Assembly (NCBI RefSeq): GCF_000711955.1
Contig: NZ_JONR01000009.1
Coordinates: forward strand, 128,212-192,211
Reading direction: 5' to 3'
Length of the DNA: 64,000 nt
Origin: Nevskia soli DSM 19509
GTDB lineage: Bacteria; Pseudomonadota; Gammaproteobacteria; Nevskiales; Nevskiaceae
Shown here: positions 18,461 to 26,920 of the stretch, piece by piece
Position numbering within the stretch: position 1 is the first letter of the stretch
Layout of the letters: each line of letters opens with the position of its first letter
Position numbers and translations under genes: made by a program
The notes under the pieces: generated by a model
The model's database searches: none
The model's input: the letters and a program-made list of their open reading frames with translations, nothing else
Told to the model about the DNA's origin: nothing

Positions 18461-18741
18461 TGGTGGTGGGACTTTTCGCCTCAATGTTTTCCTGCTACGT
18501 CGCCCGGAGGACCAAGTAGCCGACGTCCGCGGCTTTCCGCCGCGGTGACTTGGACGCATGTGATCGGTAGTAGTGCGCTTCCTGACTTGGTTGGGCACAA
18601 TGCGCTGTCGGGTCGGCAGCTCGTTAATATTCGCCGTCGTTCCTTCGTCGCCTTCTGTTTTGCCGACCTGTCCGGGAGATGCGGCATGACGGTGCAGCCA
18701 TTGGCTGCTGTATGTGCACGGTTGCGTCCGCAGGGATGCCG
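18461..18741. other. Stretch without a recognised gene
   Basis: Between the palindromic element and the kdpA remnant I see no supported gene. A short GC hairpin (GTCCGCGGCTTTCCGCCGCGG, about 18523-18543) is the only structure noted. It may be the former upstream region of the kdp genes. Confidence 0.4.
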
Positions 18742-18975
18742 ATGACCCTCAACGGATGGGGCCAGATCCTGGCGTTCTTTGCTTTGCTGACGCGCCCGCT
18801 CGGCGGCTACATATATCGCGTGTTCGAAGGCAAGGCCACCAATGCTGGGCCCGCTGCTGGTGCTGGTCGAACGCCTGCGCTACCGCTTGGCCTGTGTCGA
18901 TGCGAATCGCGAGCAACGCTGGACCACTTATACGATGGCCATGCTGATCTTCAATTCTCTGGGCCTGCTGGATCA
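18742..18975 (+). pseudogene. kdpA: kdpA remnant (K-transporting ATPase subunit A), frameshifted and truncated
   Basis: The ATG at 18742 gives MTLNGWGQILAFFAL then TRPLGGYIYRVFEG, the KdpA N-terminus. Near 18838 the match continues one frame over: LVERLRYRLACVDANREQ, WTTYTMAMLIFNSLGLL, again KdpA-like, up to about 18975. Full KdpA is around 560-600 residues, so only the first 75 or so remain and no kdpB, kdpC or kdpD follows. The remnant shows that a kdp operon was lost here. Confidence 0.82.
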
Positions 18976-19027
18976 TTTTGTCGTTGCCGACCTCCCAAAT
19001 ATTGTCGATTACGTATGTGAAGTCGCT

Positions 19028-19143
19028 GGTGCGCCCTCCAGGGCGCACCAAAAAAATGCCCCCGTAACAAGGGGGCAAATGTTTAGAAAGGCACTATGCC
19101 TTTCTGGAGGAGACTGTATTGGACGCGACTACCGATCCAATAC
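19028..19143 (-). terminator. Run of four hairpins, one with minus-strand terminator form
   Basis: Perfect stems: GGTGCGCCC/GGGCGCACC (19028-19049), TGCCCCC/GGGGGCA (19057-19077), GAAAGGC/GCCTTTC (19087-19105 region) and GTATTGGA/TCCAATAC (19116-19143). Read on the minus strand, the second stem is followed by seven Ts, a rho-independent terminator about 250 bases past the last gene of the minus-strand efflux operon. The other stems have no T-run. Confidence 0.6.
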
Positions 19144-19323
19144 ATTTGCATCTATTTGCGGCGGCGACGAACGTGCATGGCGAAGCGACAGACGGCTAGC
19201 CGCCGATCAAACGAAGTGCGTGCGCATGTCAATATTGATGCACCCCGGCCGATTCGCAGCTGCATATCGCCGGCACTTACATTAGGCATAACGCGAAGGA
19301 CCCTTCAAACTGATCGATCAGTC

Positions 19324-20457
19324 TCAGCCCATCTGACTGATAACCTTGCGGAAGCGAATCAACGAGATAAAGAAGAACACAGTGCCAATCGCAGCAAGAA
19401 AAAGGAACTGCGGCCAGACCACGTCGAGCCCGGCACCGCGGAAGAGAATGGCCTGGCCAACAGCCACAAAATGCGTGGTTGGCGCGCCCTCCATCAGATC
19501 CTGCACCACCCCGGGCATGCTTTCACGCGGCGTGATGCCGCCGGAAAGCATTTGCAGCGGCAGCAGAACCAGTATCGCCAGCATACCGAACTGTGGCATC
19601 GAGCGCGCCAGTGTAGCCATGAAGATGCCGAGCGAAGTGGTGGCGAAAAGATCCAGCGCCGCGCCGGCCAGAAAAAGCGGCACCGAGCCTTCGATCGGGA
19701 CATGCAGCGCGCCCCGCACGATCAACTCAAGGGCGGCAGTGGCAGCCACCAGCACCACCAAGCCCATCGACCAGATCTTCGCCAGCATGATTTCGCCCGG
19801 TGTCACCGGCATCACCAATAGGTGCTCGATGGTGCCGTGCTCGCGCTCCCGAATCAGTGCCGCGCCGGTCAGGATGATCGACAACATGGTGACGTTGTTG
19901 ATGATTTCCATCAGCGCGCCAAACCAGGCCTGCTCCAGGTTGGGATTGAAACGCACGCGCAAGGCAAGACCAACCGGCGGCGCGGCGCTGCCACTGTAGC
20001 GCTGCGCGAAGTCGTCGACTTCGTCCAGCACCATTTTCTGGATATAGCTGCTGCCGATGAAGGCCTGGCTCATGCGCGTGGCATCGACGTTGAGCTGGAT
20101 CCCCGGCGACTTTCCGGCCAATACGTCGCGTTGGAAGTTCGGTGGAATATCCAATGCGAACGTGTAGTTCCCGGCATCCATGCCCGGATCAACCGCGGCC
20201 GGTGGAATCATCGCCGGCGAGGTGAAATGCGGAGGATAGAAGGCCGAGACGATGCGGGCCGACAGCGGCGAGGCGTCTTCATCGACAATGGCAATTGGCG
20301 CCTTGTGAAGCGTTTCAGGCATCGCAGTAGCGGCAACGTAGATCGACCCGGTGAAGGTATAGACGATCAGGATCAGCATGATCGGATCGCGCGCCAGGCT
20401 CCACAACTCCTTGATGCCCAGGCGGTAGATATTCGCGATAAGCGGCATAGTCATCAC
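19324..20457 (-). CDS. ABC-2 type efflux permease (YhhJ-like)
   Basis: 377 residues. One N-terminal helix (DPIMLILIVYTFTGSIYVAAT), a large periplasmic domain, then five helices in the C-terminal half (for example TMLSIILTGAALIREREHGTIEHLLVMPVT spans the signature loop). This is the ABC2_membrane architecture of the E. coli YhhJ permease. The GTG at 20457 overlaps the stop of the ATPase gene (GTGA); ATGs at 20454 and 20448 are alternatives. Last gene of a four-gene efflux operon. Confidence 0.88.
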   Translation of the reverse strand: MMTMPLIANIYRLGIKELWSLARDPIMLILIVYTFTGSIYVAATAMPETLHKAPIAIVDEDASPLSARIVSAFYPPHFTSPAMIPPAAVDPGMDAGNYTFALDIPPNFQRDVLAGKSPGIQLNVDATRMSQAFIGSSYIQKMVLDEVDDFAQRYSGSAAPPVGLALRVRFNPNLEQAWFGALMEIINNVTMLSIILTGAALIREREHGTIEHLLVMPVTPGEIMLAKIWSMGLVVLVAATAALELIVRGALHVPIEGSVPLFLAGAALDLFATTSLGIFMATLARSMPQFGMLAILVLLPLQMLSGGITPRESMPGVVQDLMEGAPTTHFVAVGQAILFRGAGLDVVWPQFLFLAAIGTVFFFISLIRFRKVISQMG

Positions 20458-23240
20458 GTATCCTGCTTTTTCAGGAGTGCTATGGACAGGCCGAGGGTCA
20501 CGGGCACCGACAGCAGCAATGGCCAGAATGAAGCGTGCAGGCCGGAATAGTCCAGGGCCTTGCTGAATACGCCGCGACTGATGGTCAGGAAGTGCGTTGC
20601 CGGGTAAATGTTGCCGATGACGGCGCCGAATCCTTCTAGTGAGGACACTGGATTGATCATGCCCGCATACTGAATAGCCGGAATCATGGTGCCGATCATG
20701 GTGGCAAAGATCGCCGCGATCTGGCTGCGCGTGAATGTGGATGCAAAGAGCCCGACCCCGGTCGAAAACATCACATATAGCAAGGCCGCCGCGGTCAATG
20801 TCAGGAAGCTCCCCTTGACCGGTACGCCGAAGACGGTAATGGCCATCACCGTCATGAGCAGGAAATTGAACATTGCCAGTACGACATAGGGCAACTGCTT
20901 GCCAAGGAGAAACTCGCTGGGAGTTACCGGGGTGACGTAGAGGTTGATGATCGAGCCTAGTTCCTTTTCACGCACCACTGAAAGCGCAGCCAGCATGGCC
21001 GGGATCATCAGCAGCAGAAGCGGGATCACTGCAGGCACCATGGCCGGCATGCTTCTAACATCGGGGTTGTAGCGGAAGCGGGTCTCGATCGTTGCCGTGC
21101 CCAAACCCAAGGTCTGGCCGAGGCGGTGTACAGCCATGTCGAGCATCCAGCCCAGGTGCATACCTTGCACATAGCCCACCGCCGTTTCCCCGCGCTGCGG
21201 CATCGCACCATCGACCCAGGCGCCAACCTGTACCGGCTTGCCGCGTTCGAGGTCGCGGGCAAAGCCTGCGGGGATCTCGATGGCCAGGGCCAGCTTGCCA
21301 GCCCGCATGCGCTGATCGAGGTCGGCGTAATCCTTGATCGGCGCCTGCTCTATGAAGTAGCGCGAACCGGAGAGGTTCAGCGCGTAGTTCTGGCTCAGCC
21401 CGGTCTGGTCACGGTCGAGCACTGCGTAGCTGAGGTCCTCCACATCCATGCTGATGCCGTAGCCGACGATGAACATCAGGATCGCGGTGCCGAGGAGCGC
21501 CAGCGTGGCGCGCACCGGGTCACGCCGCAGTTCCAGCGTCTCGCGCAGGGTGTAGCTCCAGGCGCGGCCAAAGCTGAAGCGGCACCGAGGGCGGGTCGCG
21601 GCCACAAGGGGACGTGTCGCCGCAGGCGCCGGATCCGGAGCAGGCCCGACGGCATCGCCCGCAGCTTCCTTCAGATAGCTGATGAAGGCCTGCTCCAGCG
21701 TGTCGGCGCCGCGTTTGCGAATCAACTCGGCCGGCACGTCGTTGACCAATACGCGGCCGGCGTGCATCAGCGAGATGCGGTCGCATCGCTCGGCCTCGTT
21801 CATGAAATGGGTTGAGATGAAAATCGTCACCCGGTCCTTGCGCGCCAGGTCGATCATCAATTGCCAGAAACCGTCCCGGGCGATCGGATCCACGCCCGAC
21901 GTCGGCTCGTCCAGGATCAGGAGGTCCGGCCTGTGCACCATCGCCACGGCCAGTGACAGACGCTGCCGCACGCCCAGAGGCAAGCTTGCGGGGAGCGAAT
22001 CCAGGGCCTCTTCCAGGCCGAAGCGCGCCACCATTTCGTCGACGCGGTGCGCAATTTCCGCCTGCGGCATCCGGAACAAGCGTGCGTGCAGGACCAGATT
22101 CTGGTGCACCGTCAGTTCCGAATACAGTGAGAACGCCTGTGACATATAACCCACGCGCTGGCGTGTCGCCATGTCCTTCGGATCGACTTCTTTGCCGAGC
22201 AGCCATGCATGGCCTTCACTGGCGGGCAGCAGGCCCGTCAGCATCTTCATGGTAGTGGACTTGCCGCAGCCGTTGGAGCCGATGAAGCCGAAAATTTCGC
22301 CGCGGCGGATGCTGAAACTGACATGATCCACCGCGACGAAATCGCCGAAGCGCATGGTCAGGTCCTTCGCCTCGATGGCGACCTCGGCGTTGGCTCCGTC
22401 CGCCAGCGGCGTCATCGTCACTGGATGGTGTGCGCGGCGTTGCTTCTCCGGCAACAGCGCGATGAAGGCCGCCTCCAGCGAGGTGCAGCCAGCACGCGCG
22501 AGCAACTCCTGCGGAGTGCCCGTGGCCAGTACCCTGCCGTCGCTCATGGCGACCAGCCAGTCGAAGCGCTGCGCCTCGTCCATATAGGCCGTCGCTACAA
22601 TTACGCTCATACCCGGAGATTGCATGCGGATGCGCGCGATCAGGTCCCAGAACTGCGCCCGCGCCAGCGGGTCGACGCCGGTCGTCGGCTCGTCGAGAAT
22701 CAGAAGCTGCGGGTCATGGATCAGCGCGCAGCACAGCCCCAGCTTCTGTTTCATGCCGCCGGACAGTTTACCGACCGGGCGCGACAGGAACGGATATAGC
22801 CCTGTACTGCGGGTGAGTTCGTCGATACGGAGGCGGCGTTCTGCCGCGTTATGACCGAACACGCGTCCGAAGAACTGCAGGTTCTCCTCCACGGACAGCG
22901 TCGGATAGAGATTCTTGCCTAGGCCCTGCGGCATATAGGCAATGTTGGGACAGACCCGGTTTCGGTGGCCGGCGCTGGCCATGTCGCCACCCAGCACATG
23001 CACGCGACCCCGCTGAACGGCTCGCGCACCGGCAAGCAACGACAGCAGGCTGGACTTGCCTACGCCGTCCGGGCCGATCAGCCCGACCATGCGGCCGGCG
23101 GGAATGTCCAGGGTGACGCCGTCCAGGGCGACGGATTTGCCATAGCGCAAGGTAACGTCGGACAGACTGGCAACTGCCGCGGGGTCCGATGTCGCCCTGG
23201 CGAAGCCCGGAGCCGCTCCCTGAGGAAGTCCGGGCGTCAT
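20454..23240 (-). CDS. Dual-ATPase ABC transporter fused to a permease (RbbA/YhiH-like)
   Basis: 928 residues from the ATG at 23240, which overlaps the HlyD stop. Two ABC ATPase domains come first: domain 1 has GPDGVGKSS, LSGGMKQKLG and LLILDEPTTGVD; domain 2 has GSNGCGKSTT, LPLGVRQRLS and LLILDEPTSGVD. The last 370 residues are an ABC-2 permease with helices at the start, then a periplasmic region and a helical bundle. E. coli RbbA has the same layout and was reported as ribosome-associated, but the operon context here is export. Works with the adjacent permease, HlyD adaptor and outer membrane channel. Confidence 0.9.
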   Translation of the reverse strand: MTPGLPQGAAPGFARATSDPAAVASLSDVTLRYGKSVALDGVTLDIPAGRMVGLIGPDGVGKSSLLSLLAGARAVQRGRVHVLGGDMASAGHRNRVCPNIAYMPQGLGKNLYPTLSVEENLQFFGRVFGHNAAERRLRIDELTRSTGLYPFLSRPVGKLSGGMKQKLGLCCALIHDPQLLILDEPTTGVDPLARAQFWDLIARIRMQSPGMSVIVATAYMDEAQRFDWLVAMSDGRVLATGTPQELLARAGCTSLEAAFIALLPEKQRRAHHPVTMTPLADGANAEVAIEAKDLTMRFGDFVAVDHVSFSIRRGEIFGFIGSNGCGKSTTMKMLTGLLPASEGHAWLLGKEVDPKDMATRQRVGYMSQAFSLYSELTVHQNLVLHARLFRMPQAEIAHRVDEMVARFGLEEALDSLPASLPLGVRQRLSLAVAMVHRPDLLILDEPTSGVDPIARDGFWQLMIDLARKDRVTIFISTHFMNEAERCDRISLMHAGRVLVNDVPAELIRKRGADTLEQAFISYLKEAAGDAVGPAPDPAPAATRPLVAATRPRCRFSFGRAWSYTLRETLELRRDPVRATLALLGTAILMFIVGYGISMDVEDLSYAVLDRDQTGLSQNYALNLSGSRYFIEQAPIKDYADLDQRMRAGKLALAIEIPAGFARDLERGKPVQVGAWVDGAMPQRGETAVGYVQGMHLGWMLDMAVHRLGQTLGLGTATIETRFRYNPDVRSMPAMVPAVIPLLLLMIPAMLAALSVVREKELGSIINLYVTPVTPSEFLLGKQLPYVVLAMFNFLLMTVMAITVFGVPVKGSFLTLTAAALLYVMFSTGVGLFASTFTRSQIAAIFATMIGTMIPAIQYAGMINPVSSLEGFGAVIGNIYPATHFLTISRGVFSKALDYSGLHASFWPLLLSVPVTLGLSIALLKKQDT

Positions 23241-24310
23241 TCCGAAATCTTGACCCCAAGGCCCGCCGGCCACGTTGCCTGATCATCAAGCTTGATCCAG
23301 GCGACGCCGGGCAGGCCGGTCTTGACCATCGTCAGATGCTTCTCCAACAGGTCGCGAGCGATCTGCGCCTTGACACGGAACATCAGCTTCTGGCGCTCAC
23401 TGGCCGTCTCCACGGTCTTGGGCGTGAACTGCGCCGTGCTGGAGACATAGGAGACCCTGGCGGGAATCACGAATTGCGGGGCGGCATCGAGCACGATATG
23501 CACCTCGCTGCCCAGGGCCACCCTGCCGGCCGCGGTCTCGGGTAGGAAAAAAGTCATGTAGACATCGCCGAGGTCGACTACATTCAGCACCCGGCCTCCC
23601 GCGCCAAGCACTTCGCCGGGCTGGGCGATGCGGTACTGCACGCGCCCGTCGCGCGGCGACCTGAGCAGGCTGTCCTGGATGTCAGCGTCGATGCGTGCAA
23701 TGGTGGCCTCCGCTGCCGCCACGCTGGAACCGGCGCCGATCACCTGCGACTGTGCGGCTTCGATCGCGGCCTGCGCCGCGTTGACCTGGGCTTGCGCAGC
23801 AGTAAGCGCAGCCTGGGCACCGCGCATCCGTGCGCGATCGTCATCGAGTTCCTGAATCGATGCAGCCCCTTCGCCAGAGAGCGTCGAGGAGCGCGCCAGC
23901 CGGCGCCGGGCGGCATCCAGTTCGCTTTCGCGCTGCGCCACCACGGCTTGCGCCACGGCTTTGTCACTCTTGCGCATGGCTACCTGTGCCTGCGCGGTAT
24001 TGACCGAGTTCACCGCCTCCCTGTACCTAGCACGCGCCTCGTCGCGCTGCGCTTCGAGCACATCGCTTTGCATGTTCGCCAGCGGCTGACCGGCCCGTAC
24101 GAAGTCACCTTCGTTGACCAGGACATCCTGCACCCGTCCGGCAAGCTTGGTGGCGATGTCGATTTCCGTGGCTTCGATACGGCCGTTGCCGCTAACAAAG
24201 CTCGTACCCGGACCCGTAGGCTTCAAGGCGGTCCAAGCCAACCAAGCAATCACCGCGACGACGGCGGTGACGGCCAGAAATGTCAGTTGGTTCCTGTGCT
24301 GTGGGGTCAT
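23237..24310 (-). CDS. HlyD-family membrane fusion protein (YhiI-like)
   Basis: 357 residues. A single N-terminal helix (LTFLAVTAVVAVIAWLAWTAL) anchors it in the inner membrane. The lipoyl half-motifs flank a long coiled coil rich in Ala, Gln and Arg (about residues 85-215), then a beta-barrel domain (PGEVLGAGGRVLNVVDLGD). It links the ABC permeases to the outer membrane channel. The ATG at 24310 lies 16 bases after the channel gene stop. Confidence 0.9.
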   Translation of the reverse strand: MTPQHRNQLTFLAVTAVVAVIAWLAWTALKPTGPGTSFVSGNGRIEATEIDIATKLAGRVQDVLVNEGDFVRAGQPLANMQSDVLEAQRDEARARYREAVNSVNTAQAQVAMRKSDKAVAQAVVAQRESELDAARRRLARSSTLSGEGAASIQELDDDRARMRGAQAALTAAQAQVNAAQAAIEAAQSQVIGAGSSVAAAEATIARIDADIQDSLLRSPRDGRVQYRIAQPGEVLGAGGRVLNVVDLGDVYMTFFLPETAAGRVALGSEVHIVLDAAPQFVIPARVSYVSSTAQFTPKTVETASERQKLMFRVKAQIARDLLEKHLTMVKTGLPGVAWIKLDDQATWPAGLGVKISE

Positions 24311-24326
24311 GATCGAACGCCAGACG

Positions 24327-25850
24327 TCAATGAGAAGCCGAATTTATGGGAGCGGACTCCTCGGAGGGAATGGTGGCTTCCTGCGCACCACCCCCCAGAG
24401 CCGCATAAAGGCTGACGCGGCTGGACAGCAACGCCCGCCGCGCCTGGACCAGCAACTGTTGCGCCGACAGCAGGTCGCGCTGTGCATCCAGCACCTCCAG
24501 GAACGCGGCGGCGCCGTTGTCGTACCGCAGCTTGGCCAGTCGGGCGCGCTCGGTCTGCGTTGCCAGAGTGGCTCGCTGGATGCGCACTTGCTCGGTCAAC
24601 CATTGGCGCGACGACAGGGCATCGGAAACATCCCGGAAGGCGGCCTGCACGGTCTTTTCGTAATTAGCGACCGCCAGGTTATCGCGGACCCTGGCCAGAT
24701 CGAGGTTGGCGCTGTTGCGCCCACCATCGAAGATCGGCAGCGAAATGCTGGGCAGGAAGGTCCAGCTGCGACTGCCACCTTCGAATAACCCATCCAGCCC
24801 GGCGCTGGTGGTACCAATCGAGCCAGTCAACGTCACGCGTGGAAAAAAAGCGGCGCGCGCCGCGCCCACGTTGGCGCTCGACGCCTTGAGCTGGTGTTCG
24901 GCGGCCATGATATCTGGACGGTTGTTGAGCAGGTCCGAGGGCAGGCCCCCGCGCAATTCGTAAAGCACTGCCCGATCGTCGAAATCATCGACCGCCGGCG
25001 CCAGATCGATGGGCACGCCAATCAGCAGCGCCAGGGCATGCGCCTGCCCGGCACGCTCTTGTTCGAGTTGCGCATTCAGCGCCTGCGCCTGTGCCAGAAG
25101 CGTTTCCACCTGGGTCAGGTCCAGCTTGGAGATCGAGCCGACCTCGAAGCGCCGCTTGAAGATTCGGAATGACTCTTCGCGGCTGACCACCGTTTGTTGC
25201 GCCAGCGCCAGCCGCTCATCCAGTTCGCGCAGGCTCAAGTAGCCGTTCGCTACCTGTTCGATCAGGCTGATCGTGGCTCCCCGCCGCGCTTCGTCGGTTG
25301 CCAGGTAGCTCTCCAGTGCCGCTTCCTTGAGGCTATGCACACGCCCCCAGAAGTCGACCTCCCATGCCAGCTCGCTGAGCCCGACGTCGTACTCGGTGAG
25401 GATCAACGGCTGTCCGGTCAAACCGTTGGCCGGCAGGCGGGTCCGGATTCCGAAGGCGCCGAGACTGAACGCCGGGAACTGGTCGGCTCGCTTGATGCCG
25501 TAGCTGGCACGGGCTTCCTCGACGCGCAGCACCGCGATACGCAGGTCCCGGTTATGGTCCAGAGCCTGGCTGATTAAATCCTGCAGGCGAGGATCGGCAA
25601 AGTAGTCACGCCAGCCGACGCTGGCAGCGTCTTGGCCCGCATCGGTCCGGGGGTCAATGGCGTCAGCGGGATAGGTAGCTGTTACAGGCAGTGATGGCGG
25701 ACCAGTATGGGGGTCCAGAGACGCGCAACTTGCCAGTATCAGCACCGAGGTCAGGGCTGCGCCAATTTCGAACGCAGCGCAACGCCTCGCGCCAGGGCCG
25801 TTTGTGGCGTGGTGCTTGGATTCGTAGGTATCTATGGCCGGGACGCTCAA
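24327..25850 (-). CDS. Outer membrane efflux lipoprotein (NodT/OprM family)
   Basis: 507 residues in the open frame. Two OEP repeats of the TolC-type barrel and tunnel are recognisable (SYGIKRADQFPAFSLGAFG, later NVGAARAAFFPRVTLTGSIG). A lipobox LASC near residue 42 follows a hydrophobic segment (IGAALTSVLILASC), so it is a lipid-anchored channel. The start is uncertain: the frame opens with a TTG at 25850 without a Shine-Dalgarno and no ATG lies closer. First gene of the efflux operon; an FNR-type site lies 99 bases upstream. Confidence 0.85.
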   Translation of the reverse strand: MSVPAIDTYESKHHATNGPGARRCAAFEIGAALTSVLILASCASLDPHTGPPSLPVTATYPADAIDPRTDAGQDAASVGWRDYFADPRLQDLISQALDHNRDLRIAVLRVEEARASYGIKRADQFPAFSLGAFGIRTRLPANGLTGQPLILTEYDVGLSELAWEVDFWGRVHSLKEAALESYLATDEARRGATISLIEQVANGYLSLRELDERLALAQQTVVSREESFRIFKRRFEVGSISKLDLTQVETLLAQAQALNAQLEQERAGQAHALALLIGVPIDLAPAVDDFDDRAVLYELRGGLPSDLLNNRPDIMAAEHQLKASSANVGAARAAFFPRVTLTGSIGTTSAGLDGLFEGGSRSWTFLPSISLPIFDGGRNSANLDLARVRDNLAVANYEKTVQAAFRDVSDALSSRQWLTEQVRIQRATLATQTERARLAKLRYDNGAAAFLEVLDAQRDLLSAQQLLVQARRALLSSRVSLYAALGGGAQEATIPSEESAPINSASH

Positions 25851-25948
25851 AAAAATCTTGCAGTACGGAATTTGGAGTCGAGCAGCGAACGACGCCCCCC
25901 TTCGGCGATGATTTATTCAAGTATCGCCATTCCTCCGGGAGCCTCGCC

Positions 25949-25962
25949 TTGATCCATATCAA
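25949..25962. promoter_or_regulatory. FNR/ANR-type operator, perfect dyad
   Basis: TTGATCCATATCAA matches TTGAT-N4-ATCAA at all ten positions. It lies 99 bases upstream of the first gene of the minus-strand efflux operon. Confidence 0.75.
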
Positions 25963-26287
25963 TCCAACGAGGTTGATTCGACATCCACAGTCGCGGTCTG
26001 AGGACTACGGCATCAGCGGCGCTTCCCAACGAAATTGCCACAGGTTTCAGTCGAGTCAGCCCGACCACCTTAGCTTGTGAAGAATGTGTTGACGTTCCAT
26101 AGGCCGGCGTTGGGTGGCCGGGCCAATTGCGGCCGATTGGTCCTTAGTTTCGCTGGCCAAAAAAGTAATGGTAGCCAAACATGTGGACAAGTCTTACCTG
26201 TGGCAGGCGCATTGTTGATGCAATGCATACGAGCCCATTGTCCCATTGTGGCGTTACTGACCATCTGAACCTTAGTTCACATTCGAC

Positions 26288-26346
26288 AAATGGAATGCCT
26301 TTACGCCTTCCATTTCACATTCGGAATGCCTGTGCGCCTTCCGAAT
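26288..26346. repeat. Tandem pair of covarying hairpins
   Basis: Hairpin 1: stem AAATGGAA/TTCCATTT (26288-26295, 26308-26315), loop TGCCTTTACGCC. Hairpin 2: stem ATTCGGAA/TTCCGAAT (26319-26326, 26339-26346), loop TGCCTGTGCGCC. Both stems are perfect and 8 bp; three pairs differ between them with both partners changed, while the loops are nearly the same. Confidence 0.75.
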
Positions 26347-26920
26347 CCCTGCCGGTAGGCACGCTCAGCGGCTGCTTTCGAGATTTCGCCATTCCAACGC
26401 AGCGGGCCAAAACGTGCCGTTCAGATCCGAATATTCGGCGCCCCAAAGGGCCGCTCAAGCGATGCGCCGCGCGCACAGAAAACCGACCCTGATTTGCATC
26501 TAAAAGTAACCCACCACGTTGATTAGGATTTGGGTTTTTTTCCGCACGGTTCCTGTGCTTGAATCGATAGGAATCGCCGCCGGTTTCTATGATGTCACAG
26601 GGATGGGATAGGCGGCCCAGCAGCGTCTGTGACTACGCTCCGTTGCCGCATCAGTGCAGCCGCTGGTTGCCGGACCGCTGTTCATTGCCGCGGGCATCGA
26701 CTTGGCGACGGCAGCCGCTGCGCTTGCGGCGGCTCCGCCCGGCGCGGTGGACCCCATCCACCGGATAGATGAAATCGCTGAAAAAAGCTGAGCACGGCAC
26801 CCCGGCCAACGAGACTGCTTCGCCACCGCTGACAATAGTGCGACCTGGTTCGCATCTCAGAATCGCGCAGCTCTGCTAAGGTTCTGTTCACGCGCTGCAC
26901 CACCAAGGAATGGGGGAAGC

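Larger units (their letters stand above)
25851..26920. other. Gene-poor 1-kb stretch
   Basis: Besides an FNR-type site at 25949 and two hairpins at 26288-26346, I see no supported gene. There is a perfect 12-base palindrome CCGAATATTCGG at 26427-26438. A short plus-strand frame ending near 26790 reads VAGPLFIAAGIDLATAAA with no good start; it may be the end of a lost gene. The composition is less GC-rich than the flanks, consistent with acquired or decaying DNA. Confidence 0.5.

Noticed and set aside
19309..19322. 14-base palindrome ACTGATCGATCAGT at the end of the efflux operon
   Set aside because: Short, single and directly behind a stop codon; no sign of regulatory use.
26077..26268. 63-codon frame starting MKNVLTFHRP
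   Set aside because: No ribosome binding site, and the Cys/Gly/Ala mixture does not look like a folded protein.
26640..26790. Plus-strand frame VAGPLFIAAGIDLATAAA, considered as a nitronate monooxygenase end
   Set aside because: Too short, no start, and the similarity is weak and confined to a few residues.
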